Source: an uncultured Roseburia sp.
GTDB lineage: Bacteria; Bacillota; Clostridia; Lachnospirales; Lachnospiraceae
Assembly: GCA_947383215.1 (NCBI GenBank)
Contig: CANDCP010000011.1
Location: 1-64,000, forward strand
Length of the DNA stretch: 64,000 nt
Reading direction: 5' to 3'
Shown: piece by piece, positions 16,248 through 25,136 of the stretch
Position numbering within the stretch: position 1 is the stretch's first letter
Layout of the letters: every line of letters starts with the position of its first letter
Made by a program: the position numbers and the translations under genes
The notes under the pieces: model-generated
What the model was told of the DNA's origin: nothing
What the model saw: the letters and a program-made list of their open reading frames with translations, nothing else
The model's database searches: none

Positions 16248-19019
16248 CTATTTTTTGATTTTTTGTCTTTTTCCGGTGATTCCTCTCGCCTTCAAAATTT
16301 TCCTGTAAGATTTCAGTTTTTTCGAAGGAACCTTGATAACCGCCTTCGAATGTATCCCTTTAAACGCCTGCTTGCCTACCTTTTTTCCGGTCAGCTTAGT
16401 TGTCCTAAATATAACGGTTCTCAACTTCTTAGCCTTATAAAATGCTCTCTTTTCTATTTTAGAAACATTTTTTCCTATCGTAACCGCCTTTAATTTTGTA
16501 CACCCTTTAAAAGCATTTTGCCCGATACACGTCACCTTATAGACAACTCCGTCAATTGTCGTCGTATCCGGTATAACGACTGCGACCGCTTTTTTATCGG
16601 CTCTTATGTAGCTAACTGCAGCGCCCTTAGCGTCAGACTTTGTTATCTTATAAGACGCCCCTGTCTCTTTATCCTGGATAATATCTCCGACGGAAGGCTT
16701 TGGATTTGATATCGAATTATTTTCCCCCGTACCGGTCCCCTGCTTATTTCCACATCTGCTGCATATACCGTTTACATAATTATGTCCCAGCGCCGGTTTT
16801 GTTTCCGCCTCTTTCATATCCTCATACCTGCTTCCGTCGTATCTGCAAAACGCGGTATAAACCGTTTTTTCTGCGTTTATGCATGTCGCAATCTGCGTAA
16901 CCGCAGGATAAATTTCACATTCCCGACTTGCAACGGTTTCATTTCCGAAAGAACAGATAAAGTCTGCCGTACATTTTTTATAATCATTTGACCAGCGATA
17001 AACAGGGGAAATATCGTGATTTGACAAGTCCTTTTCCCCGTAAGATTTATGACAGATCTCACAAACAGCTTCTTTTGAACACGTTGCAATTCCTCCCTCA
17101 TGCTCGTCGGCCGTTATTGTAATTTCGACAGGTTCCAGCGTATCTTCACCCGTATACTCCGCAACCGCGGTAATTGTCTCGCCTGCGCTTAAAATCTTAT
17201 CCTTGTCATCGTCGCTCCACTTCCAATTTGCGGGTAAATCAATACGTCCCACCGTTTCAAGACCGTGAGATACGCTCATAACGGATTGCGGCTTCGACGG
17301 CGTTTCTCCGTCTCCCTGTACTTCACATTCATAAGAATATGCAGCCTGAGGATTATACTTCGGACGAAACGTAATCGTTGTTTTTCCAGGACGCAGCATT
17401 GTAAAATATCCCATTGTCCCGGATGCCTCATCCCATCGCATTATTGTAGGATCTTCAACCAGTACCTCTACCTCTTTATTGTCCGCGTCTTCCGGAGTGA
17501 CGCTGTGAATCCAGTAATACAACTTCTCTCCCTGCTTTTTTTGAGGATTAAATCTGGAATAATAGTATCCGTCCCCCAAATCTTCATTCCAAAATATACT
17601 CATTTCCGTCACTACTTTTATCTGCTCTGCCAAATCGCAGTGCCCGCATTTTAATTCTACACTACCGTCTGTCACCTCACCCTGAGCTTCAAACATATGT
17701 CCGTTCTCGAATTGCCTCATCCCATTTTTTGATAAATCTGTTAAATCTATCTCATAAAATGTGATCTTCGCATTTTTCCACGTATACCACACCAGCTTGC
17801 CATTTACCGCAACAGGAACGCAATCGGATAAGTTACCGGCCATCTCATATATTTCATCAACCCGTTCCCCGTTTTGGTTTACTTTCGTATAATATACCGT
17901 ATGATCCCTTGACCAAAGCACTATGTAGCCGTCGTCTCCTGTTTTTACAAGCTGAGGCGTTGAAGTCGTCCCGTCTCCCTCTTCATAATTTGTAAGCCAG
18001 TTCATGGAAATCTCGTTCGTATTCTTGTCTACCGCCGCCACAAAGATATTTCTGGTTGTTCTGGTTAAATTATCATCGTCCTGTATGACAGAATTTCCCG
18101 CAATCAAATAAGAAGAATCCGTGATTTCAAATCCCCCTATCGACGCTCCGGTCGTATTATGTCCGATCTCCCCCGGAAAGGCAAGCACATCTGTCACCGC
18201 ACACGTATTGTTATAATTCGGCATGAACTTTCCGGTCGTTATATCGGTAATATACTTTATCAGCACAACGGATCTCGGATACGCGTCTCCGTGGTCAACG
18301 GTAATTATATGATTGTCTTCCACCTTAATAAACTGATTGAACGAATGGCTGACATATCCGTAAGCGGAATTCATCACTCCGGTGAAAGAATCTGTAATCT
18401 GCATGCTTTCCATATCCAACTGAATCATAACATTGGCCTGATGGTTACGGCCGTCAGAAGCCTGATACATTTCATGGGAAGTATGGATTAACAGATAATT
18501 CCCGGCGACGTCCATGCGCGCGCATCCGGCGTCAAATGGAACCGTCGTATTACAGTTACTTAACCCGGCGGAGGAAATTTTATTCCACTCTTTATCGTAC
18601 TTTGTGATGCGGTATACCTCTACGCTGTCCGACTCGTCGGGATTCTCCTGCCCTGTCAGCAAAAAATAATATCGGTCTGTCTCATAAAATCCTCCAAAAA
18701 TCGGAAGCTCTGTTGAAATCAATTTCGTAGAGAGCAAATGATACGACATATCGTAATATTCTACCAATATGTCGTCCATGGAACAGCTTTGAACGCGCAT
18801 AAGCTTATCGTCCTCACATACAGTTAAATAGGAATTTATCGAATTCGCCCACCTCGCATAATTCTGACTTTCTATGTTTTCTCCTTCATAGACCGTACAG
18901 GTCTGCCATTCCACAGACTGTGTTTCATTCGCATCTGCCGCTTGCGGTGAAAAAATTTCCGCAAACATTGCAACGCTTAAAAAAACGCCCAAAAATTTTT
19001 TTCTGATTCCTTTTTTCAT
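16248..19019 (-). CDS. Large secreted BspA-type leucine-rich-repeat protein
   Basis: A 923-residue exported protein. Signal peptide at 1-30 (KKFLGVFLSVAMFAEIFSPQ). A long beta-rich region (about 30-480) has repeated short strand motifs that look propeller-like. Next come Ig-like/cell-wall style segments. Cys-pair motifs (VCEICHKSYGEK, NGICSRCGNKQG) flank about residues 655-785. A C-terminal LRR_5 block follows (IGQNAFKGCTKLKAVTIGKN, EKRAFYKAKKLRTVIFRT), with a basic tail. No LPXTG or membrane anchor is seen, so it is probably released or bound non-covalently. It lies 33 bases behind the AgrC-like kinase gene with no terminator between, suggesting readthrough from it. Confidence 0.8.
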   Translation of the reverse strand: MKKGIRKKFLGVFLSVAMFAEIFSPQAADANETQSVEWQTCTVYEGENIESQNYARWANSINSYLTVCEDDKLMRVQSCSMDDILVEYYDMSYHLLSTKLISTELPIFGGFYETDRYYFLLTGQENPDESDSVEVYRITKYDKEWNKISSAGLSNCNTTVPFDAGCARMDVAGNYLLIHTSHEMYQASDGRNHQANVMIQLDMESMQITDSFTGVMNSAYGYVSHSFNQFIKVEDNHIITVDHGDAYPRSVVLIKYITDITTGKFMPNYNNTCAVTDVLAFPGEIGHNTTGASIGGFEITDSSYLIAGNSVIQDDDNLTRTTRNIFVAAVDKNTNEISMNWLTNYEEGDGTTSTPQLVKTGDDGYIVLWSRDHTVYYTKVNQNGERVDEIYEMAGNLSDCVPVAVNGKLVWYTWKNAKITFYEIDLTDLSKNGMRQFENGHMFEAQGEVTDGSVELKCGHCDLAEQIKVVTEMSIFWNEDLGDGYYYSRFNPQKKQGEKLYYWIHSVTPEDADNKEVEVLVEDPTIMRWDEASGTMGYFTMLRPGKTTITFRPKYNPQAAYSYECEVQGDGETPSKPQSVMSVSHGLETVGRIDLPANWKWSDDDKDKILSAGETITAVAEYTGEDTLEPVEITITADEHEGGIATCSKEAVCEICHKSYGEKDLSNHDISPVYRWSNDYKKCTADFICSFGNETVASRECEIYPAVTQIATCINAEKTVYTAFCRYDGSRYEDMKEAETKPALGHNYVNGICSRCGNKQGTGTGENNSISNPKPSVGDIIQDKETGASYKITKSDAKGAAVSYIRADKKAVAVVIPDTTTIDGVVYKVTCIGQNAFKGCTKLKAVTIGKNVSKIEKRAFYKAKKLRTVIFRTTKLTGKKVGKQAFKGIHSKAVIKVPSKKLKSYRKILKARGITGKRQKIKK

Positions 19020-19052
19020 ATTCTTGTCTCCTTTTTATAAATAATAAAATGA

Positions 19053-20360
19053 TTACGGACGCTTGTTTACCGGTAAAATTATGTTTACCGTAAACCGTTC
19101 ACCCTCCTCCGAAAAATCAACGCTTCCGCCCTTTTCTTGAATTAATTCCCGTATAATTTCCATTCCGTATCCATGATTTGACTTATCTTCCTTTGTCGTC
19201 ATTCCTTTTCTATGCAGCTTTGAACCGCACTTTATATTTTTCTCTACGGGATTTCGAATTAAAATAACGGTATGATCCTGTACCCTTTTCACTTGTATTT
19301 CTATGATTGCGTCTGTCCCCGTCAACTTATGACACGCTTCCACTGCATTTGATATCAGATTTGAAAACAAGGTACAAATCTCATAATCACTCATGTCAAT
19401 CGACAGACAATCGCACTCTATCTCAAAATCTATCGACTCTTCGCGTAAAATGTACTTTGTCAAAATTGCATCCAGCAGTTCATTTCCGCTCCACGCCTTT
19501 AATCTCCCCAGATTTTCAATTTTTTCACTGAGTTCTGCCAGATACCTTAAAAGCTCCTGATACTTTTTTTGTTCCGTAAAATATCTTATCGAAGTGAGAT
19601 GAGCTTTCATGTCATGACGGATTTTCCTGATTTCCTTCTCATTGTCCAGAATTTCTCTGGTATATGCCCTGGAAGCCTGGAGCAGCTCCTCTTTTAATTC
19701 GCTTTCTTTTTTATAATGCAGCCGCCGCTGATTTGCCGTAAAAAAAGCAACCAAAACAAGATAAAACAGTAAAATCGACATTGTGATTCCAAGTACTACT
19801 ATATTTTGAACGATTCGGTTTGAATACTGCGTCCCTAATTTCAGCGTCGGCATAAGAATAAAATACAGGCACATCCCGCCTGCCGCCGCCGCTCTATAAA
19901 AAGATTCTGGAATTGTCCGAAAAAAATTTTTATTTATCCGATATCCAAAATAACCAAGAGACAGAATCACAATTACGCTAAGCGAATTTTGGAAAATAAC
20001 CTCCGGGTATTTGGCAAAAAATACGTAACAGATCCGACCGCTGATAAAAGAGAGAATAACGGAGCAAAAACAGTTTATATAGCCCAAAAACCAGACTACC
20101 GTCAAAAAAACAAGAAAACGATGTCTTATTTTTCCTTCTAATAAAATTAAAAACAAGACGCACGTTCCCGCTATATGAATCGGTACAGCATTTTCTATGT
20201 AAAAGGCAGAACCGACAAGACATCCCAAAACGAGGAAAACAGACAAAATATATCGAAAAACATTTTTACAAAAGCTCTGGCGAAGGACCGCTAATGCCAA
20301 TAGAAACAACTGTACCAACTCCATCATCCATATTACGGTCGACTCAAATATTTCACCCAT
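19053..20360 (-). CDS. AgrC/VirS-type sensor histidine kinase (GHKL)
   Basis: Membrane sensor kinase of the family that partners LytTR regulators and often senses peptides. The 435 residues start with about six hydrophobic helices (1-210), then a coiled linker, the phosphoacceptor block EIRKIRHDMKAHLTSIRYF (His about 249), and a GHKL ATPase with N-box NLISNAVEAC and G-box HGYGMEIIRELI. The probable partner is the response regulator at 21919-22629, separated by two lipoprotein genes. A terminator at 20441-20475 suggests it has its own promoter, which I could not identify. No AgrD/AgrB genes are visible. Confidence 0.85.
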   Translation of the reverse strand: MGEIFESTVIWMMELVQLFLLALAVLRQSFCKNVFRYILSVFLVLGCLVGSAFYIENAVPIHIAGTCVLFLILLEGKIRHRFLVFLTVVWFLGYINCFCSVILSFISGRICYVFFAKYPEVIFQNSLSVIVILSLGYFGYRINKNFFRTIPESFYRAAAAGGMCLYFILMPTLKLGTQYSNRIVQNIVVLGITMSILLFYLVLVAFFTANQRRLHYKKESELKEELLQASRAYTREILDNEKEIRKIRHDMKAHLTSIRYFTEQKKYQELLRYLAELSEKIENLGRLKAWSGNELLDAILTKYILREESIDFEIECDCLSIDMSDYEICTLFSNLISNAVEACHKLTGTDAIIEIQVKRVQDHTVILIRNPVEKNIKCGSKLHRKGMTTKEDKSNHGYGMEIIRELIQEKGGSVDFSEEGERFTVNIILPVNKRP

Positions 20361-20440
20361 ACATACTCTTCCCCGTTTTCAAAATTTTTCTGCCATTCGG
20401 CGTTACCGGCTGCTAACTTCTATATTTTTTCAAATATAAA

Positions 20441-20475
20441 AACCATCTATGATTTCTATTTTATCACAGATGGTT
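20441..20475 (-). terminator. Terminator between the small lipoprotein and the kinase gene
   Basis: On the minus strand AACCATCTGTGAT and ATCATAGATGGTT form a 13-base stem with one mismatch, followed by TTTATATTT. The T-run is interrupted, so partial readthrough into the kinase gene is possible. Confidence 0.7.
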
Positions 20476-20491
20476 CCCTTTGCAACTGATT

Positions 20492-20719
20492 TTATTCTGT
20501 TTTGTCCGGAACAACTTGAATTTTATCAGCTTCTTCAATCATTTTTTGAGTGATTTCTTCATCCGATAATCCCTCGTATCCCTCTAACTGTTCCATAGTA
20601 TTGAGTTCTTCTGCCGTATTATTTTTTGATGGTTTATTCTCAGAGACATTATCCTTTTCCTTACAACCGCAGAGCGCAAACATAAATATCATCAATCCTA
20701 TTACAACTAATCTTTTCAT
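20492..20719 (-). CDS. Small lipoprotein, unknown
   Basis: A 75-residue lipoprotein precursor: charged start, hydrophobic stretch (LVVIGLMIFMFAL) and lipobox with Cys in CGCKE. The mature part is acidic and Thr/Asn-rich (AEELNTMEQLEGYEGLSDEE). Lgt, encoded elsewhere in this window, would lipidate the Cys. AAGGAT precedes the ATG. It follows the larger lipoprotein gene by 14 bases and ends at a terminator, so the pair forms one unit behind the LytTR operator. Confidence 0.75.
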   Translation of the reverse strand: MKRLVVIGLMIFMFALCGCKEKDNVSENKPSKNNTAEELNTMEQLEGYEGLSDEEITQKMIEEADKIQVVPDKTE

Positions 20720-20733
20720 TTTTCTATCCTTTT

Positions 20734-21765
20734 CTAATTATTTTCCGTTTCATTTAAAAAGAACCCGCCCACAAAATAATCGCCGCTGCTCTGTAAATGA
20801 ATCTTGTTTACCATCTTCTCTACTTCTCCTGAAATATCATATTCCATCAAATTTTCATAATCCATTAAATAGATGATATCAGGATTCGTTTTAGAAACTT
20901 CAAGCTGTAAAATACTTCCGTTATATTCCATACTCTTCACAATCTCTTTTTCCGGCAAATGCATGACCTCAATATAGCTTTTCTTTTCTTCAAATAGATC
21001 CGTATACGCAATATATAAGTCATCGCCAACTACCGTTAAATTAAATGCATTATTGTGCGGCAAAGTAATATTTGACATAGAATCATTTGTAGTATCATAT
21101 TCATATAAAATATTGTTGTATGCAAAATAAAGCTTATCCTTATATACTTCTAAAAAACATGGGGAATCATCCACATTCATTTCAAGTAATATGTTATATT
21201 CCTGAGCGGAAATGTTAAACTCACAAAAAGAATATTTATCATCATCTAAATGTGAAATAAATCCGAATATTCTTCCGTCTAATACAGCTATTGTATCCAA
21301 CAAACAGTTTTGTATTTCCATCGTTTCTATATTTTTGTTGTTATACTGTTCCAGATAACTGATTCCATTCAAATTACTACAGATATAAATTTCTTCATTA
21401 TCATAAAAGAAATCTGTTATATTCGTTCGATTAAAATCATACTCGTTGATTTTTCCGTCACTTAAATGAAGTGCGATTACTTTTCCGAAATCTAATTTCT
21501 TGGCCTTTCCCTTTGGAAGTAAAAACAACTTATTATCTTTCACGCATGAATTACAAAAACCGTCATATGATATATTTGGATAATTATATGAAAGCGTATT
21601 TTTTTCCTTCATACCGTCGTCTAAAAAACATATCTTCGTCTTGTCTTTATATTCTGTCGTATAAATTAAGCCAATATGATAATCTTTGGAATAATGGCTG
21701 CCACAGCCTGCCAGTGATAATGTCATCACGAATAATAAACAAATACTAATTACTTTCTTTAACAT
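20734..21765 (-). CDS. Lipoprotein with propeller-like repeats, candidate LytTR target
   Basis: A 343-residue lipoprotein: signal (VISICLLFVMTLSLAGC) with lipobox LAGC, then a beta-rich body. Short strand repeats (DGKINEYDF, NLNGISYLEQYN, YKDKLYFAYNNILYEYD, VGDDLYIAYTDL) suggest a beta-propeller fold. No catalytic motif is seen. AGGAGA precedes the ATG. It is the first gene after the tandem repeats at 21881-21920 and a plausible promoter, so it is the likely direct target of the regulator encoded upstream. Confidence 0.75.
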   Translation of the reverse strand: MLKKVISICLLFVMTLSLAGCGSHYSKDYHIGLIYTTEYKDKTKICFLDDGMKEKNTLSYNYPNISYDGFCNSCVKDNKLFLLPKGKAKKLDFGKVIALHLSDGKINEYDFNRTNITDFFYDNEEIYICSNLNGISYLEQYNNKNIETMEIQNCLLDTIAVLDGRIFGFISHLDDDKYSFCEFNISAQEYNILLEMNVDDSPCFLEVYKDKLYFAYNNILYEYDTTNDSMSNITLPHNNAFNLTVVGDDLYIAYTDLFEEKKSYIEVMHLPEKEIVKSMEYNGSILQLEVSKTNPDIIYLMDYENLMEYDISGEVEKMVNKIHLQSSGDYFVGGFFLNETENN

Positions 21766-21844
21766 GTTTTCTCCTGTGCTTTAGATTAAAATATCCCATC
21801 TACAATATATCAACAAATATTTTGTAAATTTTTCTGCACGCATC

Positions 21845-21873
21845 ACATTATCAGTCCTGTCCGTATAAATCAA
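21845..21873 (-). promoter_or_regulatory. Promoter for the lipoprotein pair
   Basis: On the minus strand TTGATT (21873..21868), a 17-base spacer and TAATGT (21850..21845). Both hexamers are imperfect, as expected for an activator-dependent promoter. The tandem LytTR-like sites begin 11 bases upstream of the -35. Confidence 0.5.
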
Positions 21874-21880
21874 GAACTTT

Positions 21881-21920
21881 CTGACGAACGGTCGTTTTTT
21901 CTGTTAAACGGTCGTTTTTT
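21881..21920 (-). promoter_or_regulatory. Tandem 20-base direct repeat containing two LytTR-type operator sites
   Basis: Two copies of a 20-base unit (17 of 20 identical) lie head to tail: on the plus strand each reads CTG, three variable bases, then AACGGTCGTTTTTT. On the minus strand they give ACCGTTTAA (21912..21904) and ACCGTTCGT (21892..21884). The published LytTR consensus is [TA][AC][CA]GTTN[AG][TG], in pairs separated by about 12-13 bases; the sites match 8/9 and 9/9 with an 11-base spacer. They overlap the regulator's stop codon and precede the lipoprotein promoter. Confidence 0.6.
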
Positions 21921-22629
21921 AGACCTGGTCAATCAAATATTGCTTATATGCCTCCTTCAGCTCTTTCTTCCGCCGTCTTGCAATGACAAGCTGTTCCCCG
22001 TTGTCAAGATCAGCCTTTTCTCCCACACGCAGCACATGCTTTAAATTTACAAGGCAGCTTTTATGGATGCGAAAAAATCTTGCGCCCTCCAATTCCTTTT
22101 CCCACTCCAAAAGGCCTTTATCACAAAATGCTTCCTTTTCTTTCGTAACCACACAGGAATAAGAACCGTCTGATTTTATAAACAAAATATCCTGCAGTTT
22201 TACGGTATGTATTTCTTTTTCTTTTCCAACCAGGACAATCTTCCTCTGATTTTCAAAATCACACATCCTGTCGAGATAATAAAACAGCTTTTCCTCCGAT
22301 ACAGGCTTTGTCAAAAATCCGCATACATTCTCGCCAAAGGCTTCCTGCATTGCTTCCATATGACTTGTAGTAAAAAGGATTTTCGTGCAGCTCCCCTGTT
22401 CACGCAAATACTCCTTTAATAAAATGCCGTCCGCCTGCCGCCCTATCTCAATATCCAGCAAAAGTATATCCGGCTCCTCATTCTGCCGGCAATTCTCCCT
22501 GTATACTTCGGCATTTTCAAAGAATAAAATTTCAAAATCAATTGCGTTGATATTTTTATATTTATTTAATATATCCGCCAACATATCGCGATAAATTTTT
22601 TCGTCGTCGCAAACTGCAATTTTTAACAC
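21919..22629 (-). CDS. LytTR-family response regulator (AgrA/VirR-like)
   Basis: Two-component transcription factor. The 236-residue form starts at GTG 22629, five bases after AAGGAGG; a longer ATG frame would overlap rsmI and has no site. The receiver domain (about 1-120) has the acidic pair CDD, phosphoacceptor Asp in DILLLDIEIG (about 59), Thr/Ser in LFTTSH and Lys in GFLTKPVSEEKL. The LytTR DNA-binding domain (about 140-236) shows DILFIKSDGSYSCVVT, FFRIHKSCLVNLKHV and the ARRRKKELKEAY tail. Likely activated by the AgrC-like kinase at 19053-20360. It lies 10 bases behind rsmI. Confidence 0.9.
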   Translation of the reverse strand: MLKIAVCDDEKIYRDMLADILNKYKNINAIDFEILFFENAEVYRENCRQNEEPDILLLDIEIGRQADGILLKEYLREQGSCTKILFTTSHMEAMQEAFGENVCGFLTKPVSEEKLFYYLDRMCDFENQRKIVLVGKEKEIHTVKLQDILFIKSDGSYSCVVTKEKEAFCDKGLLEWEKELEGARFFRIHKSCLVNLKHVLRVGEKADLDNGEQLVIARRRKKELKEAYKQYLIDQV

Positions 22630-22639
22630 AAACTCCTCC

Positions 22640-23479
22640 TTACTGCAATAGCATCCGATACACATCCCTCTTACTTATCCCTCTGTCCCCCGCAACCCTC
22701 TTCATAGCCTCTTTGCGTTCAATGCCCTGATTCTCATAATAGGCCATATGCTCCTCTAAAGACAGTCCTTCCCAGGACTCCCTTCGTTCTCTGTCGATCT
22801 CCTCCCTCGATTTTCCTGCGAGTATCAAGACATACTCTCCGCGCGGATTGTGATCTTTATAGTAATCTAAAGCATGTTCCAGAGTTGTTTTTACCGTCTC
22901 CTCGTAGCGTTTCGTCAGCTCTCTGCAAATACTGATTTCCCGGTCCCCAAGCGCTTCATGCAATTCCTTTAGCGTTTTGACCAGATGGTGAGGCGCCTCA
23001 TAAATAATCATCGTTCGCGTTTCCTTTTTTAATTCTTCTAAAATGAACGACCGCTCTTTTCTGTCGCCTGGAAGAAACGCTTCAAACGCAAATCTTCTCG
23101 TAGCCTGACCCGACATTGTGAGGGCCGTAATACATGCGGCAGGTCCGGGGAGAGAAGTCACCTCAATCCCCTGTTCCTGACAAACACGTACAAGCTCTTC
23201 TCCCGGATCCGATATTCCCGGCGTTCCGGCATCCGTAATCAACGCGACATTTTTTCCATTCTTTATTTTCTCCGCAAGCTGATACGCCTTGTCAAATTTA
23301 TTGTACTCATGGTAACTTGTCATCGGAGTTTTGATTTCAAAATGGTTTAACAGCTTAATGGAATTTCTCGTGTCCTCCGCCGCAATCAAATCCACCTCTT
23401 TTAAAGTGCGCAGTACCCGAAACGTTATATCCTCCAGATTCCCGATCGGAGTTGCGCAAAGAAATAATTTTCCGGCCAT
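22640..23479 (-). CDS. rsmI: 16S rRNA (cytidine-1402-2'-O)-methyltransferase
   Basis: Methylates the ribose of C1402 in the decoding centre of 16S rRNA using SAM. The 279-residue tetrapyrrole-methylase-fold protein has the family signatures LFLCATPIGNLEDITFR, LIAAEDTRNSIKLLNHF, LITDAGTPGISDPGEELV, SLPGPAACITAL and the FEAFLPGDRKER segment. AGGAGA precedes the ATG. The position after a YabB-type methyltransferase matches Bacillus yabB-yazA-yabC, but the small yazA (GIY-YIG) gene is missing here. Confidence 0.96.
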   Translation of the reverse strand: MAGKLFLCATPIGNLEDITFRVLRTLKEVDLIAAEDTRNSIKLLNHFEIKTPMTSYHEYNKFDKAYQLAEKIKNGKNVALITDAGTPGISDPGEELVRVCQEQGIEVTSLPGPAACITALTMSGQATRRFAFEAFLPGDRKERSFILEELKKETRTMIIYEAPHHLVKTLKELHEALGDREISICRELTKRYEETVKTTLEHALDYYKDHNPRGEYVLILAGKSREEIDRERRESWEGLSLEEHMAYYENQGIERKEAMKRVAGDRGISKRDVYRMLLQ

Positions 23480-23490
23480 ATTCTCTCCTC

Positions 23491-24228
23491 TTAATATCCG
23501 TATATATCATAGATTTCATCTGTGTATACGCCCTGTTCCTTATACACAATCAAAGGTTTTTCCACCGTCATTCTGGGATTGCCGCCGCGCATTCCCTCAA
23601 TCAGAACCATATTCGGCTCTTTGTCAATAAAAGGGTATACAAGCTTCATGCGCTTCGGCTCTATGCCGTAACGCGTCATACAGCAAAAAATTTCCGACAA
23701 TCGAAACGGTCTGTGAACCATAAAAAATCTGCCTCTCGGCTTTAAAATGCACGCAGTTTCCCTTATCACATCCTCAAGCGTACATAAAATTTCATGCCTT
23801 GCGATCGCTTTTGCCTCGTCCGGATTCTTCAAACCGTGCTGTCCTATCATATAGGGAGGGTTTGTTGTGATAACATCAAAAGAAGATGCTCCAAATATTT
23901 TTGAAGCATCCTTGATATCTCCTGTCACAATCTCAATTTTTTCCTCCAAATAATTCAACGCTACGCTGCGCCTCGCCATATCTGCGCTGTCCTCCTGTAT
24001 CTCAAGTCCGCAGAAATATTTTCCTTCTGACTTAGCCTCAAGAAGGATCGGAATAATTCCGGTTCCCGTGCCAAGATCCAACACGCTTTCCCCGCTCTTC
24101 ACATGGGCGAAACCGGATAACAAAACGGCGTCCATCCCAAAACAAAAACGGCCCTTATCCTGAATAATCCGATAACCGTTGCGCTGCAGCTCGTCAATAC
24201 GTTCCCCGTCTTTTAAGTTATTTTGCAT
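23491..24228 (-). CDS. YabB/TrmN6-type tRNA (adenine-N6)-methyltransferase
   Basis: SAM-dependent methyltransferase, by homology acting on adenine 37 of tRNA-Val. The protein has Rossmann motif I VLDLGTGTGIIPILL, motif VTGDIKD and the N6-adenine catalytic signature TTNPPYM. I place the start at ATG 24228 (245 residues, MQNNLKDGERIDEL), which overlaps the ricT stop by 11 bases. A 14-residue upstream extension (MRRWRIEEANQ) is possible; neither start has a strong site, so coupling to ricT is likely. It belongs to the conserved holB-ricT-yabB-rsmI block. Confidence 0.9.
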   Translation of the reverse strand: MQNNLKDGERIDELQRNGYRIIQDKGRFCFGMDAVLLSGFAHVKSGESVLDLGTGTGIIPILLEAKSEGKYFCGLEIQEDSADMARRSVALNYLEEKIEIVTGDIKDASKIFGASSFDVITTNPPYMIGQHGLKNPDEAKAIARHEILCTLEDVIRETACILKPRGRFFMVHRPFRLSEIFCCMTRYGIEPKRMKLVYPFIDKEPNMVLIEGMRGGNPRMTVEKPLIVYKEQGVYTDEIYDIYGY

Positions 24229-25135
24229 CGTCAAGTTTTGATTTGCCTCCTCGATCCTCCAGCGCCGCAAGCTCCTTTAATTCCTCCGCTGAAAGCTTCA
24301 TGTTTTCTCTTCTTCTCCTCGGCCTGAACTTTAACTGATCCACCTTATATTCCCGAAGCTCTTTTTCATCATCGATAACAAGCAATACTTTTACACGCTG
24401 ACGAAGCACGCTGACGCTCTGTACCTCTCCTTTTAATCCGTCGTCCGTCGTCACGGTATCCCCGACATTCGGCAGGCGGCTGTTCAAATACTCATACGTC
24501 TCCTGTTCATTTTTCAGACAGCACATCAGTCTTCCGCAGACGCCGGATATCTTCGTCGGATTTAAAGAAAGATTCTGCTCTTTTGCCATCTTAATAGAAA
24601 CCGGTGCAAACTCCGACAAATAAGATTTACAGCAAAGCTCCCTGCCGCAGATTCCGATTCCCCCTAATATCTTCGTCTCATCGCGCACTCCAATCTGACG
24701 GAGCTCAATCCGCGTGCGGAATACCGCCGCCAAATCCTTTACCAGCTCACGGAAATCAATTCTTCCGTCCGCGGTAAAATAAAACAAAAGCTTGTTATTA
24801 TCAAACGTATATTCCGCCTCGACCAGTTTCATTTCCAGCTTATGCTTTGCAATCTTTTCCTGACAGATGCGGTACGCCTCTTTTTCTTTTACTTTATTCT
24901 TCTCTTCTATCTTATCGTCTTCAAACGTCGCGATGCGAATTACCGGCTTTAACGGCTGAATGATACTCTCGTCGCTCACCTCTCTCGGCGCAATCAATAC
25001 GGTTCCGTATTCCACGCCCCGCGCTGTCTCCACAATCACATGCGTACCGACCTCCATCTTTGCCTCCTGTTTTCCGGGTGCAAAATAATAGATTTTACCG
25101 GCGCTGCGGAATCTGATACCTACCACTTTTATCAT
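24218..25135 (-). CDS. ricT: PSP1-domain regulator RicT (YaaT)
   Basis: In Bacillus, RicT (YaaT) acts with RicA and RicF in a complex that promotes RNase Y cleavage and affects Spo0A phosphorelay, biofilm and competence. The 305-residue protein has the PSP1 C-terminal domain with the Cys-rich block LGGIGICGRELCCKSYLSEF and KISGVCGRLMCCLKNEQETY, which carries Fe-S ligands in Bacillus. The basic tail contains RPRRRRENMK. AAAGGAGA precedes the ATG, two bases after holB. Neither partner gene (ymcA, ylbF) is in the window. Confidence 0.93.
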   Translation of the reverse strand: MIKVVGIRFRSAGKIYYFAPGKQEAKMEVGTHVIVETARGVEYGTVLIAPREVSDESIIQPLKPVIRIATFEDDKIEEKNKVKEKEAYRICQEKIAKHKLEMKLVEAEYTFDNNKLLFYFTADGRIDFRELVKDLAAVFRTRIELRQIGVRDETKILGGIGICGRELCCKSYLSEFAPVSIKMAKEQNLSLNPTKISGVCGRLMCCLKNEQETYEYLNSRLPNVGDTVTTDDGLKGEVQSVSVLRQRVKVLLVIDDEKELREYKVDQLKFRPRRRRENMKLSAEELKELAALEDRGGKSKLDDAK

Positions 25136-25136
25136 G

